In this document: piece after piece, positions 47,884 to 55,956 of the stretch
Layout of the letters: every line of letters begins with the position of its first letter
How positions within the stretch are numbered: position 1 is the first letter of the stretch
Position numbers and translations under genes: made by a program
The notes under the pieces: generated by a model
The model's database searches: none
The model's input: only the letters and a program-made list of their open reading frames with translations
Told to the model about the DNA's origin: nothing
Assembly (NCBI GenBank): GCA_905479985.1
Contig: CAJQOM010000003.1
Span: 1-64,000 of the forward strand
From: an uncultured Gammaproteobacteria bacterium
Lineage (GTDB): Bacteria > Pseudomonadota > Gammaproteobacteria > Nitrosococcales > Methylophagaceae
Direction of reading: 5' to 3'
Length of the DNA stretch: 64,000 nt

Positions 47884-47928
47884 TGCAAGATAACCTTATA
47901 TAGTCTACTTACAATGTTACTTACAAAA

Positions 47929-47956
47929 AAGGGTTTAGACAACAGTCCAAACCCTT
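47929..47956 (-). terminator. Replacement terminator for tRNA-Ser, brought by the element
   Basis: AAGGGTTTAGAC pairs with GTCCAAACCCTT (11 of 12) around a 4-base loop, and on the minus strand it is followed by a TTTTTTGT run. It lies inside the element 23 bp past the tRNA 3' end, in the same relative place as the displaced terminator at 40861. Confidence 0.75.
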
Positions 47957-47977
47957 GGTATTACTTACTTCTATATA

Positions 47978-47995
47978 ATGGCGGAGAGTCAGGGA
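47978..47995. repeat. att repeat, tRNA-proximal copy
   Basis: ATGGCGGAGAGTCAGGGA, forming the CCA end, acceptor strand and part of the T arm of tRNA-Ser(UGA). Identical to the copy at 40942-40959. Confidence 0.9.
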
Positions 47996-48068
47996 TTCGA
48001 ACCCTGGGTAGGGATAAACCTACGCTGGTTTTCAAGACCAGTACATTCGGCCGCTCTGTCAACTCTCC
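47979..48068 (-). tRNA. tRNA-Ser (anticodon UGA)
   Basis: A 90-nt minus-strand serine tRNA with long variable arm. The acceptor stem is GGAGAGT/ACTCTCC, the anticodon loop CTTGAAA (TGA), the T loop GTTCGAATC, and CCA is encoded. It is the integration site of the 7-kb element, which restored its 3' end on entry. Confidence 0.96.
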
Positions 48069-48227
48069 AAGACGCGAAATAATACTAGGATTACGGGTAC
48101 AAAACAACAACAACTTGAAACTAACTTATTTTTGACGACTAAGACTTGCACTTCTGAACTTATAGGGTAGGATCATGTCTGTATTAATGACTAATAAATT
48201 CAGATATTTAAATTAGGAGATAAATCG

Positions 48228-48896
48228 ATGAATTACGATGCTCAACCAACTGTTGTACGTTCGCAGGACTCTGTTCTAGCAACGAATAAACTATTGCGTA
48301 ATACTTATAGCTTATTGGCAATGACGTTGGTATTTAGTGCTTTGACTGCTGGCGTGTCGATGGCAATGAACTTTCCACATATGGGTTTATTAACGCTAGT
48401 GGGTTATTTCGGTTTGTTATTTCTTACGATGAAATTACGCAATAGCGCTTGGGGCATTGTCTCTGTTTTTGCCTTAACAGGTTTCATGGGTTTAACGTTG
48501 GGGCCACTGCTTAATTATTATTTAAGTATGCCAAATGGCGGCCAAATGGTGATGCAGGCTTTGGGTGCTACCGGTGTTATTTTCCTAGGCTTGTCAGCTT
48601 ATGCAGTTAAAAGCGAAAAAGATTTTAGTTTTATGGGTGGTTTCTTATTCGTCGGTATTTTAGTGGCTTTCTTAGCTGGCTTAGGTGCTTACTTCTTTGA
48701 AATGCCTGGTCTGTCATTAGCTGTTTCAGCCATGTTTGTGTTGTTGATGTCTGGCTTGATTTTATATCAAACTAGCGAAATTATTCATGGTGGTGAAACG
48801 AATTACATCATGGCGACAATCACTTTATATGTTTCTATCTATAATCTATTTACAAGCTTGTTACACCTTATTGGTGCTTTTTCAGGTGATGACTAA
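48228..48896 (+). CDS. Bax inhibitor-1/YccA family membrane protein
   Basis: A 222-residue protein with seven hydrophobic segments typical of the BI-1-like (YccA/YbhL) family. NKLLRNTYSLLAMTLVFSALTAG begins the first helix; DFSFMGGFLFVGILVAFLAG and IMATITLYVSIYNLFTSLL near the end match the family. YccA relates to FtsH modulation in E. coli; the role here is inferred. Confidence 0.9.
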   Translation: MNYDAQPTVVRSQDSVLATNKLLRNTYSLLAMTLVFSALTAGVSMAMNFPHMGLLTLVGYFGLLFLTMKLRNSAWGIVSVFALTGFMGLTLGPLLNYYLSMPNGGQMVMQALGATGVIFLGLSAYAVKSEKDFSFMGGFLFVGILVAFLAGLGAYFFEMPGLSLAVSAMFVLLMSGLILYQTSEIIHGGETNYIMATITLYVSIYNLFTSLLHLIGAFSGDD

Positions 48897-48923
48897 CGAT
48901 ATCGTTAATTCTTTTTAGTTTAA

Positions 48924-48960
48924 AACGGGCCTCGCTTTTTAGCGGGGCTTGTTTCTTTTT
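48924..48960 (+). terminator. Terminator after the YccA-like gene
   Basis: GCCTCGC pairs with GCGGGGC (one G-T) around a TTTTTA loop and is followed by TTGTTTCTTTTT. Confidence 0.55.
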
Positions 48961-49038
48961 AAAGGTATAAATAGTTGGGAGGCATGCGATAATAATGTCT
49001 TATTGTCCTTACCGATGTTATTTGAAACGTGAGATACC

Positions 49039-50052
49039 ATGAGTGAAGTCGCAACACAAACACAGCTAATTGACCGTTTTGGTCGAAAGGTTAGCTATGT
49101 CCGCATGTCGATTACTGATCGTTGTGATTTTCGCTGTGTTTATTGCATGGATGAAGAAATGACGTTCATGCCCCGGGACCAGCTACTGACTTTAGAAGAA
49201 ATTGTGTCGTTGTTGCGGGCTTTTGCCGAATTAGGAGTTGAGAAGATCAGGGTTACAGGCGGTGAGCCTTTAGTTAGGCAAGGTGTTGATTGGTTGTTCA
49301 AAGAATTAGGGGCCTTGAAGGCAACAACTGGCTTAAAAGAGCTGACAATGACGACCAATGGTTCTCAGTTACCTAAATATGCTCAAGGCCTTGTTGAATC
49401 AGGTGTTGATCGTATTAACATCAGTTTAGATTCTTTAAAAGCAGATCGGTTTAAAGCATTGACCCGAATAGGTAACTTGACGTCGGTATTAGCCGGAATT
49501 GAGGCTGCAAAACAAGCTGGTTTTAAACGTATTAAGCTTAATGCGGTGATTATGAAAGGTCGGAATGACGATGAAATTGTCGACTTAGCCCGTTTTGCTA
49601 TCGAGAATGATTTAGATATTTCTTATATTGAAGAAATGCCGTTAGGTCATGTCACACATGAACGTGGTGAGAGTTACTGTTCTAGTGATGAAGTGAAAGA
49701 TGCGCTGGCAGCTGAGTTTGAGTTGATTGCGTCAAGTGTTAATACCGGTGGTCCTTCACGCTATTACCAAGTGGCTGGTACGAATAGTAAAGTTGGGTTT
49801 ATTTCGCCACATAGCCATAATTTTTGTGAGAGCTGTAATCGCGTTAGAGTGACTACAGAAGGCACATTATTATTGTGTCTAGGGCAGGAGCACTCTGTTG
49901 ATTTGCGGGCTGTGATGCGTGAATACCCCGGTGACGTAGTACGGCTTAAACAAGCGATAGTAGACTCGATGGAAATTAAGCCTAAAGGCCATGATTTTAA
50001 TGTACATGAACAGCCTATTATTTTTAGGCATATGAGTGTCACGGGTGGTTAA
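49039..50052 (+). CDS. moaA: GTP 3',8-cyclase MoaA
   Basis: A 337-residue radical SAM enzyme that begins molybdenum cofactor synthesis. The first cluster is in DRCDFRCVYCM, the second in CESCNRVRVTTEGTLLLC, and the C terminus ends in the conserved Gly-Gly. KIRVTGGEPLVRQG binds SAM. It overlaps fdhD, which links Moco synthesis with formate dehydrogenase maturation. Confidence 0.97.
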   Translation: MSEVATQTQLIDRFGRKVSYVRMSITDRCDFRCVYCMDEEMTFMPRDQLLTLEEIVSLLRAFAELGVEKIRVTGGEPLVRQGVDWLFKELGALKATTGLKELTMTTNGSQLPKYAQGLVESGVDRINISLDSLKADRFKALTRIGNLTSVLAGIEAAKQAGFKRIKLNAVIMKGRNDDEIVDLARFAIENDLDISYIEEMPLGHVTHERGESYCSSDEVKDALAAEFELIASSVNTGGPSRYYQVAGTNSKVGFISPHSHNFCESCNRVRVTTEGTLLLCLGQEHSVDLRAVMREYPGDVVRLKQAIVDSMEIKPKGHDFNVHEQPIIFRHMSVTGG

Positions 50053-50854
50053 CCCCCCCATTGTGATGACGAATGCAGGGATTGATGCTTTATATTCATT
50101 TCAAGCATTAGATGAGCATGGTGACTACCGCGATATTGCCTTAACGGGAGAACGCCCATTAACCATCTATTTAGATAAGCGTGAAATCGTGACGTTAATG
50201 ACGATGGGCGCACAGCCAGAATTGTTGACGTTAGGTTATCTACGTAACCAGGGTTTGGTTGCTGAGATAGAAGATGTCATTGCTGTACAAGTTGATTGGG
50301 GTGTGGAGGCGGTTGCGGTCACAACGCGTCAACAAGTCTCTAATATCGACGCTAAGCTGGCAAAGCGAACAGTGACCAGTGGTTGCGGGCAAGGCACGAT
50401 GTTTGGTGATGTGATGGCATCGTTAGCGCAGTTGTCGGTCACTTGTCCCAGTTTCTCTAGTGATGTGATTTATCAGGTTTTATCTGGATTGCAAGATTAT
50501 AACCAGATGTATAAAACGGCTGGGGCAGTCCACGGTTGCGCACTGTGCAGTATGGATGGCAAGGTTGATATCTTTGTCGAAGATGTCGGTCGGCATAACG
50601 CCGTGGATGCGATTTCTGGCTGGATGTGGCTAGAGAAAGTGTCGGGCAAAAATAAAGTTTTCTACACTACTGGCCGATTAACCTCAGAGATGGTGATAAA
50701 AGTGGCACAGATGGCAGTGCCGTTATTGTTATCAAGATCAGGGGCAACCGAGATGGGTTTACAGATTGCACAGCAAACGGGCATTGGGTTGGTTGCTAGG
50801 GCAAAAGGGAAGCACTTTCTAGTATTCAATGGGTTTGAATACTTTCTTAAGTAA
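50036..50854 (+). CDS. fdhD: Formate dehydrogenase sulfurtransferase FdhD
   Basis: About 272 residues from a GTG at 50036; an ATG at 50066 is a shorter option. Family blocks: ERPLTIYLDKREIVTLMT, TSGCGQGTMFGD, and HGCALCSMDGKVDIFVEDVGRHNAVD. FdhD passes sulfur from IscS to the Moco of formate dehydrogenase. The N-terminal region crosses a C7 run at 50053-50059 just past the moaA stop. Formate oxidation fits a methylotroph, as an inference. Confidence 0.93.
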   Translation: MSRVVNPPIVMTNAGIDALYSFQALDEHGDYRDIALTGERPLTIYLDKREIVTLMTMGAQPELLTLGYLRNQGLVAEIEDVIAVQVDWGVEAVAVTTRQQVSNIDAKLAKRTVTSGCGQGTMFGDVMASLAQLSVTCPSFSSDVIYQVLSGLQDYNQMYKTAGAVHGCALCSMDGKVDIFVEDVGRHNAVDAISGWMWLEKVSGKNKVFYTTGRLTSEMVIKVAQMAVPLLLSRSGATEMGLQIAQQTGIGLVARAKGKHFLVFNGFEYFLK

Positions 50855-51111
50855 TATCTAACCTTATTTGTGATGTAACTCACAGCTTGTTGAAGTTTCT
50901 ACTATTAATATTTTAATTTAACTTTAATATCTATAATAATGATTTTAGTTGTTGAACAACATTATTACGACTGATTTTAAAGAATACGATATACCTACAC
51001 TGAGGGATAGTGTGGTCAACTGGTTTGTTGGGTCGCTATTGTGCGTTCAATTTTGCTGTTTGAGTTAAGGATGGAATTAAAGTATTAGACGTTAATTGGG
51101 GTAGTTGATAT

Positions 51112-52272
51112 ATGGTTTCACCGGGCATAAGTGTTAAAGAAGTGGCCTCGGCGGTAACTGGTGCAAATCCATTCATGCAAAGTGGAAGGGTTGATACCAA
51201 ACGTAATAGAACCGTTGTCATCGTTGATGATGAGTCAACAGGCCGTTTAATTCTAGGTAAAATTATTCAACAAGTCGCTGATGATATTACGATCGTCGAT
51301 TTTGAAAGTCCGTTGGAAGCTTTGGCTTGGTTGGATGATAATCAAGCAGACTTGATTGTCACCGATTATAAAATGCCAGAAATGAATGGTGTTGGGTTTA
51401 CTCAGGCGCTTCGTAACCGCGCGGACTGTGAAAATGTCCCTATCATGATGATTACGGTCGTCAGTGAAAAAGAAGTGCGCTATGAAGCCTTAGATGCAGG
51501 CGCTACGGCATTTTTGATTCGTCCCATTGATCAGGTTGAATGTCGAACGAGCTGTCGTAATTTACTCAAGTTACATGAACAGCAATTAATTATTCAGAAC
51601 CGTGCTGACTGGTTAGCGCAGCAAGTTAATGTGGCGACTGAACAAATTGTTTTACGGGAGCAGGAAACAATATTGCGACTCGCGAAGGCTGGTGAATACC
51701 GCGATGAAGAAACCGGTAACCATGTCATTCGGATGGCAAAATATGCCAGAGAGATTGCAGAAGAACTTGGGTTAACGCATACCGAGTGTGATGATATAGA
51801 ATATGCAGCGCCAATGCATGATATTGGTAAAATTGGTATTCCGGATGGCGTGTTATTAAAACCGGGAAAATTGAATGCCAATGAGTGGGAAATTATGCAA
51901 AGCCACACCACGATCGGTTATGAGATTTTATCCAATAGCCAATCGAAGTATATGCAAATGGGGGCCGTGATTGCTTTGTACCATCATGAACGCTTTGATG
52001 GAAAAGGTTACCCGAATGGTCTCCGAGGCAATGATATTCCCTTGATTGCCCGTATTGTGACCGTAGCGGACATTTATGATGCACTTGTGTCTGTACGGCC
52101 TTATAAAGATGCCTGGCCAACTCAAGATGCAATAGATTATTTAAAAGCACAGGCAGGAACGCAGTTGGATCCTCAGTGCGTTGAGGCTTTTTGTCAGCGT
52201 ATTCCCCAGATTATGCAAATACAGCGTGATTATGCGGATGAAGATGTGACACCAGACAATCAAATGGATTGA
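51112..52272 (+). CDS. rpfG: RpfG-like response regulator, REC plus HD-GYP
   Basis: A 386-residue protein. The receiver domain (about 34-150) has the phospho-acceptor Asp 85 in LIVTDYKMPEMNG; the HD-GYP domain has EETGNHVIRMAKYA, PMHDIGKIGIPD, and HHERFDGKGYPNGL with the HD and GYP motifs intact. RpfG turns DSF sensing into breakdown of cyclic di-GMP. The kinase gene follows 9 bp later and two RpfF genes lie beyond, so the gene order matches an Rpf locus. Confidence 0.92.
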   Translation: MVSPGISVKEVASAVTGANPFMQSGRVDTKRNRTVVIVDDESTGRLILGKIIQQVADDITIVDFESPLEALAWLDDNQADLIVTDYKMPEMNGVGFTQALRNRADCENVPIMMITVVSEKEVRYEALDAGATAFLIRPIDQVECRTSCRNLLKLHEQQLIIQNRADWLAQQVNVATEQIVLREQETILRLAKAGEYRDEETGNHVIRMAKYAREIAEELGLTHTECDDIEYAAPMHDIGKIGIPDGVLLKPGKLNANEWEIMQSHTTIGYEILSNSQSKYMQMGAVIALYHHERFDGKGYPNGLRGNDIPLIARIVTVADIYDALVSVRPYKDAWPTQDAIDYLKAQAGTQLDPQCVEAFCQRIPQIMQIQRDYADEDVTPDNQMD

Positions 52273-52281
52273 TTTAATTTT

Positions 52282-54855
52282 ATGACCGATGATGTTTCAA
52301 AAATAGCTTGGCTGAAAAAGCGTGTTGCTCAAACGGGTGATACGGAGCCGGAGCAGATTTTTTTAAGGTTATTCATTGGTGTTTTTTTAGTTCTTTATTT
52401 GTGTCTTCCTTGGGCTGAAGGTGAGACTTTTTCTCACGCTATTCGTACTGTGCCGAGCCTTATTACGCTGGCCTATTATTTGGGTGCGATGGCGATTGCA
52501 GCCGCTTTATTGCTAAATCCTAAACAGTCACCCGTTAGAAGGGTGGCTGGTAGTGTTTTGGATATGGGGTCACTGTCGATAGTGATGTATTTAAGCGGTA
52601 CGGACAGTATTTTTCTTTTTGTATTGTATCTTTGGGTTGTTTTAGGCAACGGCTTTCGTTATGGCTTGAACTATTTATATCTTTCTCAGTTAGTCGCTGT
52701 TGTTGGCTTTTTTGTTGCGATTACCTGGGGTGAGTATTGGCAGGCCGAAGCAACACAGCCGATCGGTGCAAGTTTATTATTCTTATTGGCATTAATACCG
52801 GCTTATAGTGCTTTTTTGATTAAGAAGTTACATAAAGCTATTTCTGATTCAAAACAAGCGAATGAAGCAAAGACTAAATTTTTAGCGAATATGTCACATG
52901 AGCTACGAACGCCGTTAAATGGTGTGATTGGCCTTGGGGATTTATTACGCGAAACAGAGTTGAATAAAGAGCAGCATGACTTGGTTAAGACCATGCACCA
53001 ATCGGCGCATACTTTATTAGGTTTGATTGAAAAGGTGCTTGATATTTCTAAAATCGAGGCGGGTAAGTTGGTCATTAGCCATGAACAACTTGACTTACAT
53101 GCTGTGGTTAACTCGGTTATTTCAATTCAGTCGATGATCGGTGGCTCAAAAGGCTTGACTGTTAGTTGTGACATGGACTCGAATGTGCCCTTTTTGTTAA
53201 AAGGGGATGAACAGCACCTGAAGCAGGTTTTGGTTAATTTATTAGGTAATGCCATTAAGTTTACTGATGAGGGTGCAGTGACATTAAGCGTGCGGCGTGT
53301 TGAACACGACAATGCTGAAGCGCTTATTCGGTTTGAGGTGAAAGATACTGGTATTGGTATCCCGCCTGAGTCGTTATTAAAAGTGTTTGATGATTTTACT
53401 CAAGTTAGCGAGTCAGCTCAATCGACACTCGGTGGTACAGGCTTAGGCACAACGATTTCAAAAGAATTGGTTGAATTGATGGGCGGTAATATTGGTGTTG
53501 AAAGCCAACTAGGTGAAGGGTCAACATTTTGGTTTGAATTGCCTTTTACTGAGATCATCCACGATTCTTTAGCCCTGTCAGATAACCATTTATTATTGGT
53601 TTCATCAGAAGCTGTGACGCAGAAAGTGTCACCGTTATTGGCGGGATGGCATGTTGAATATGATGTGGCGCATTCCCCAGTACACGGGTTGGCAATGTTA
53701 GCTACTGCAACGGAGCAAGGTAACCCGTATAAAGTCGTACTATTAGATAACAATGCTTTATTAAATACGTCGCCGGTTGAGTTTGCTGAAACCTTACAAG
53801 TTAAAGCGCTGATGGGTGAGTTGTCATTGATTTTAGTCAATTGTGATGATACGAATGATGCCGTACTTAAAAAACACTATATTTCGATGATTGCTAGCTT
53901 GGATGATAAGCGATTATTGTTTAATGCTATTCATGCTGCACAGACTATTCATATTAACAGCCATAATGTGGTTTCTATTGCTGATTATTATCATAGCCAG
54001 CAAGGTGCTCAATCATTGAATATACTGGTTGCGGAAGATAATCGCGTTAATCAACAAGTGATAGAAGGGATATTAAAACGGGCTGGTCACCATGTGGTTT
54101 TAGCTAATAATGGTGAAATAGCGCTTGATATTTTGACACGGGATCTTGAGAATATAGATTTATTGATTGTTGATAAGAATATGCCCGAACGTTCGGGTGA
54201 TGAAGTTGTACAGGCTTTACGTTTTTTAGATACACAAAGAGTGCTTCCCGTGATTATGCTAACTGCGGATGCGACACCTGAAGCGAGAGAAGAGAGCATA
54301 CGTTTTGGCGTGGATCTGTTTTTAACAAAACCGGTAGATTCGCGTGACTTACTGGAAAAAATTGCCGGTTTATCTCAGAATATTGAATCGTCGGTACAAA
54401 ACACTACATCTTCAGTCTCAGTCAGCGATTTCGTTGTTGGTAGTCAATCCGAAGGTAATATTGCGATTGCTGAGGAAGTGATTGATGATATTGAAAATGA
54501 TTGGTTTGATGCAGTAATGTTTAATGAATTGTTGGTTTTAGATAGAGACCCAAGCTTTATTCGTCGTCTAGTGAACGGGTTTATAGCGGATGGTGACAAG
54601 CATGTCAGCCGGATAACGACTTCGGCGTCGGATGATTATTTACAGTTCCGTGAATCGTTGCATGCATTGAAGGGATCGGCTTCAGAGCTGGGTGCTAACA
54701 AATTATCGGATATCTGCCGCGAAGCGGAAAGCTATAAACCCTATGATATCGGTTCAACCAAACTTATAGCTTTGTCTGAATCAATAGAAGAAATTTATAA
54801 TCACACAGCAACAGCCCTTGATCAAGCTGCTTCGGTAGCTGAAAGTACATCATAG
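52282..54855 (+). CDS. rpfC: RpfC-like hybrid sensor kinase
   Basis: An 857-residue protein. N-terminal membrane region with about five helices, including LWVVLGNGFRYGLNYL as in Xanthomonas RpfC; then the phosphorylated His 206 in ANMSHELRTPLNG; ATPase boxes NLLGNAIKF, DTGIGIP and GGTGLGTTISKEL; a degenerate receiver; a canonical receiver with Asp in LLIVDKNMPERSG; and a C-terminal Hpt with His in SLHALKGSASELGA. It senses DSF and passes phosphate to RpfG. Followed 157 bp later by rpfF1. Confidence 0.92.
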   Translation: MTDDVSKIAWLKKRVAQTGDTEPEQIFLRLFIGVFLVLYLCLPWAEGETFSHAIRTVPSLITLAYYLGAMAIAAALLLNPKQSPVRRVAGSVLDMGSLSIVMYLSGTDSIFLFVLYLWVVLGNGFRYGLNYLYLSQLVAVVGFFVAITWGEYWQAEATQPIGASLLFLLALIPAYSAFLIKKLHKAISDSKQANEAKTKFLANMSHELRTPLNGVIGLGDLLRETELNKEQHDLVKTMHQSAHTLLGLIEKVLDISKIEAGKLVISHEQLDLHAVVNSVISIQSMIGGSKGLTVSCDMDSNVPFLLKGDEQHLKQVLVNLLGNAIKFTDEGAVTLSVRRVEHDNAEALIRFEVKDTGIGIPPESLLKVFDDFTQVSESAQSTLGGTGLGTTISKELVELMGGNIGVESQLGEGSTFWFELPFTEIIHDSLALSDNHLLLVSSEAVTQKVSPLLAGWHVEYDVAHSPVHGLAMLATATEQGNPYKVVLLDNNALLNTSPVEFAETLQVKALMGELSLILVNCDDTNDAVLKKHYISMIASLDDKRLLFNAIHAAQTIHINSHNVVSIADYYHSQQGAQSLNILVAEDNRVNQQVIEGILKRAGHHVVLANNGEIALDILTRDLENIDLLIVDKNMPERSGDEVVQALRFLDTQRVLPVIMLTADATPEAREESIRFGVDLFLTKPVDSRDLLEKIAGLSQNIESSVQNTTSSVSVSDFVVGSQSEGNIAIAEEVIDDIENDWFDAVMFNELLVLDRDPSFIRRLVNGFIADGDKHVSRITTSASDDYLQFRESLHALKGSASELGANKLSDICREAESYKPYDIGSTKLIALSESIEEIYNHTATALDQAASVAESTS

Positions 54856-55012
54856 CTCGCGCCTGCTTTTCTCACACCTTTTAAATTCTAACAAAGCGCC
54901 TTTTCTGTCTGCCTTTAACAGGCATAGTTCCTGCATATTTTCTTGAGTACGGGTTAAACCTAAACCTACACGGAATATTTTGTAATTTAGGCTATTCAAG
55001 GAGAACGTAAGG

Positions 55013-55888
55013 ATGAGTAATGTCGCAAGGAATGGTATTTATGGTGCAGCCTTTAGAGATGCATCATTTAGCAATGAACACTCTCAGTTAAAGACGTATT
55101 ACGACGAAAAATATAAAATTGGCTGGTTTTTGATGAAAGCAGCGCCAAGGCCTTGTTTTACATTGCAGTTATTGGATGAAATTGGTTCTTACCATAAGCA
55201 AGTCAAAGCTGAAATGGCTATTGATCAGCAAAAATATGATTATTTGGTTGTTGGATCAGATGTCCCAGGTATTTTTAATTTGGGTGGGGACTTAAATTTA
55301 TTTCGTTCTTTGATTAAGCAGAAAAACAGAGATATTTTATTGTCTTACGCTTTACAGTGTGTCGATATTTTGTATCAAAATTTGTTGCATTTTAAACTTG
55401 ACGTGACGACGGTTTCGTTAATTCAGGGTGATGCGTTAGGTGGTGGTTTAGAAGCGGCGTTATCAAGTAATTTGATCATTGCAGAACGGGGTACAAAGTT
55501 AGGGCTACCCGAAGTATTATTCAATTTGTTCCCAGGTATGGGGGCTTATACCCTTATTTCTAGAAGAGCCGGACCATCCGTTGCTGAAAGAATGATTTTA
55601 TCCGGTAAGTTATATGATGCAGAAGAACTGTTTGAACTGGGTATTGTTGATATTTTAGCTGAGAAAGGGGAAGGGGAATTAGCGCTTTATAAATATATTA
55701 AAGCCGTTAAGCGGTCGCCGAATACATATAAAGCAATGGCACAAGTTAAAGATTTGAATAACCGCGTTAGCTATCAAGAACTTGTCGATATTGCTAATAT
55801 CTGGGCTGATGCAGCGTTAGAGTTAACAGAGAAAGATCTTCGGATGATGGATCGCTTGGTTAAGCGACAAAATAATAAGATGATTTAA
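55013..55888 (+). CDS. rpfF: DSF synthase RpfF, copy 1
   Basis: A 291-residue crotonase-fold protein close to Xanthomonas RpfF: FNLGGDLNLFRSLI, IQGDALGGGLEAALSS and LPEVLFNLFPGMGAY are nearly identical. The catalytic glutamates correspond to residues 147 (in GGGLEAAL) and 167 (in LPEVLF). RpfF is both thioesterase and dehydratase for acyl-ACP, making cis-2-unsaturated fatty acid signals. Same strand as rpfG and rpfC; a strong terminator follows. Confidence 0.93.
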   Translation: MSNVARNGIYGAAFRDASFSNEHSQLKTYYDEKYKIGWFLMKAAPRPCFTLQLLDEIGSYHKQVKAEMAIDQQKYDYLVVGSDVPGIFNLGGDLNLFRSLIKQKNRDILLSYALQCVDILYQNLLHFKLDVTTVSLIQGDALGGGLEAALSSNLIIAERGTKLGLPEVLFNLFPGMGAYTLISRRAGPSVAERMILSGKLYDAEELFELGIVDILAEKGEGELALYKYIKAVKRSPNTYKAMAQVKDLNNRVSYQELVDIANIWADAALELTEKDLRMMDRLVKRQNNKMI

Positions 55889-55908
55889 ATTAATTCTTTT
55901 TAGTTTAT

Positions 55909-55934
55909 AGGCCTAGGCAATTTTGACTAGGCCT
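55909..55934 (+). terminator. Terminator between the two rpfF genes
   Basis: AGGCCTAG pairs perfectly with CTAGGCCT around a 10-base loop, followed by a run of nine T. It ends rpfF1 and separates it from the convergent rpfF2. Confidence 0.85.
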
Positions 55935-55956
55935 TTTTTTTAACTTTAATAAACTT

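Larger units (their letters stand above)
40942..47995. mobile_element. 7-kb integrative element in tRNA-Ser(UGA)
   Basis: An 18-bp direct repeat, ATGGCGGAGAGTCAGGGA, marks both ends: 40942-40959 (displaced) and 47978-47995 (3' end of the functional tRNA-Ser). The integrase gene lies directly beside the tRNA, transcribed away from it. Content: serine recombinase, five small exported proteins, a palm-type polymerase-like protein and the integrase. No phage structural, conjugation or known defence genes were seen. Confidence 0.88.
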
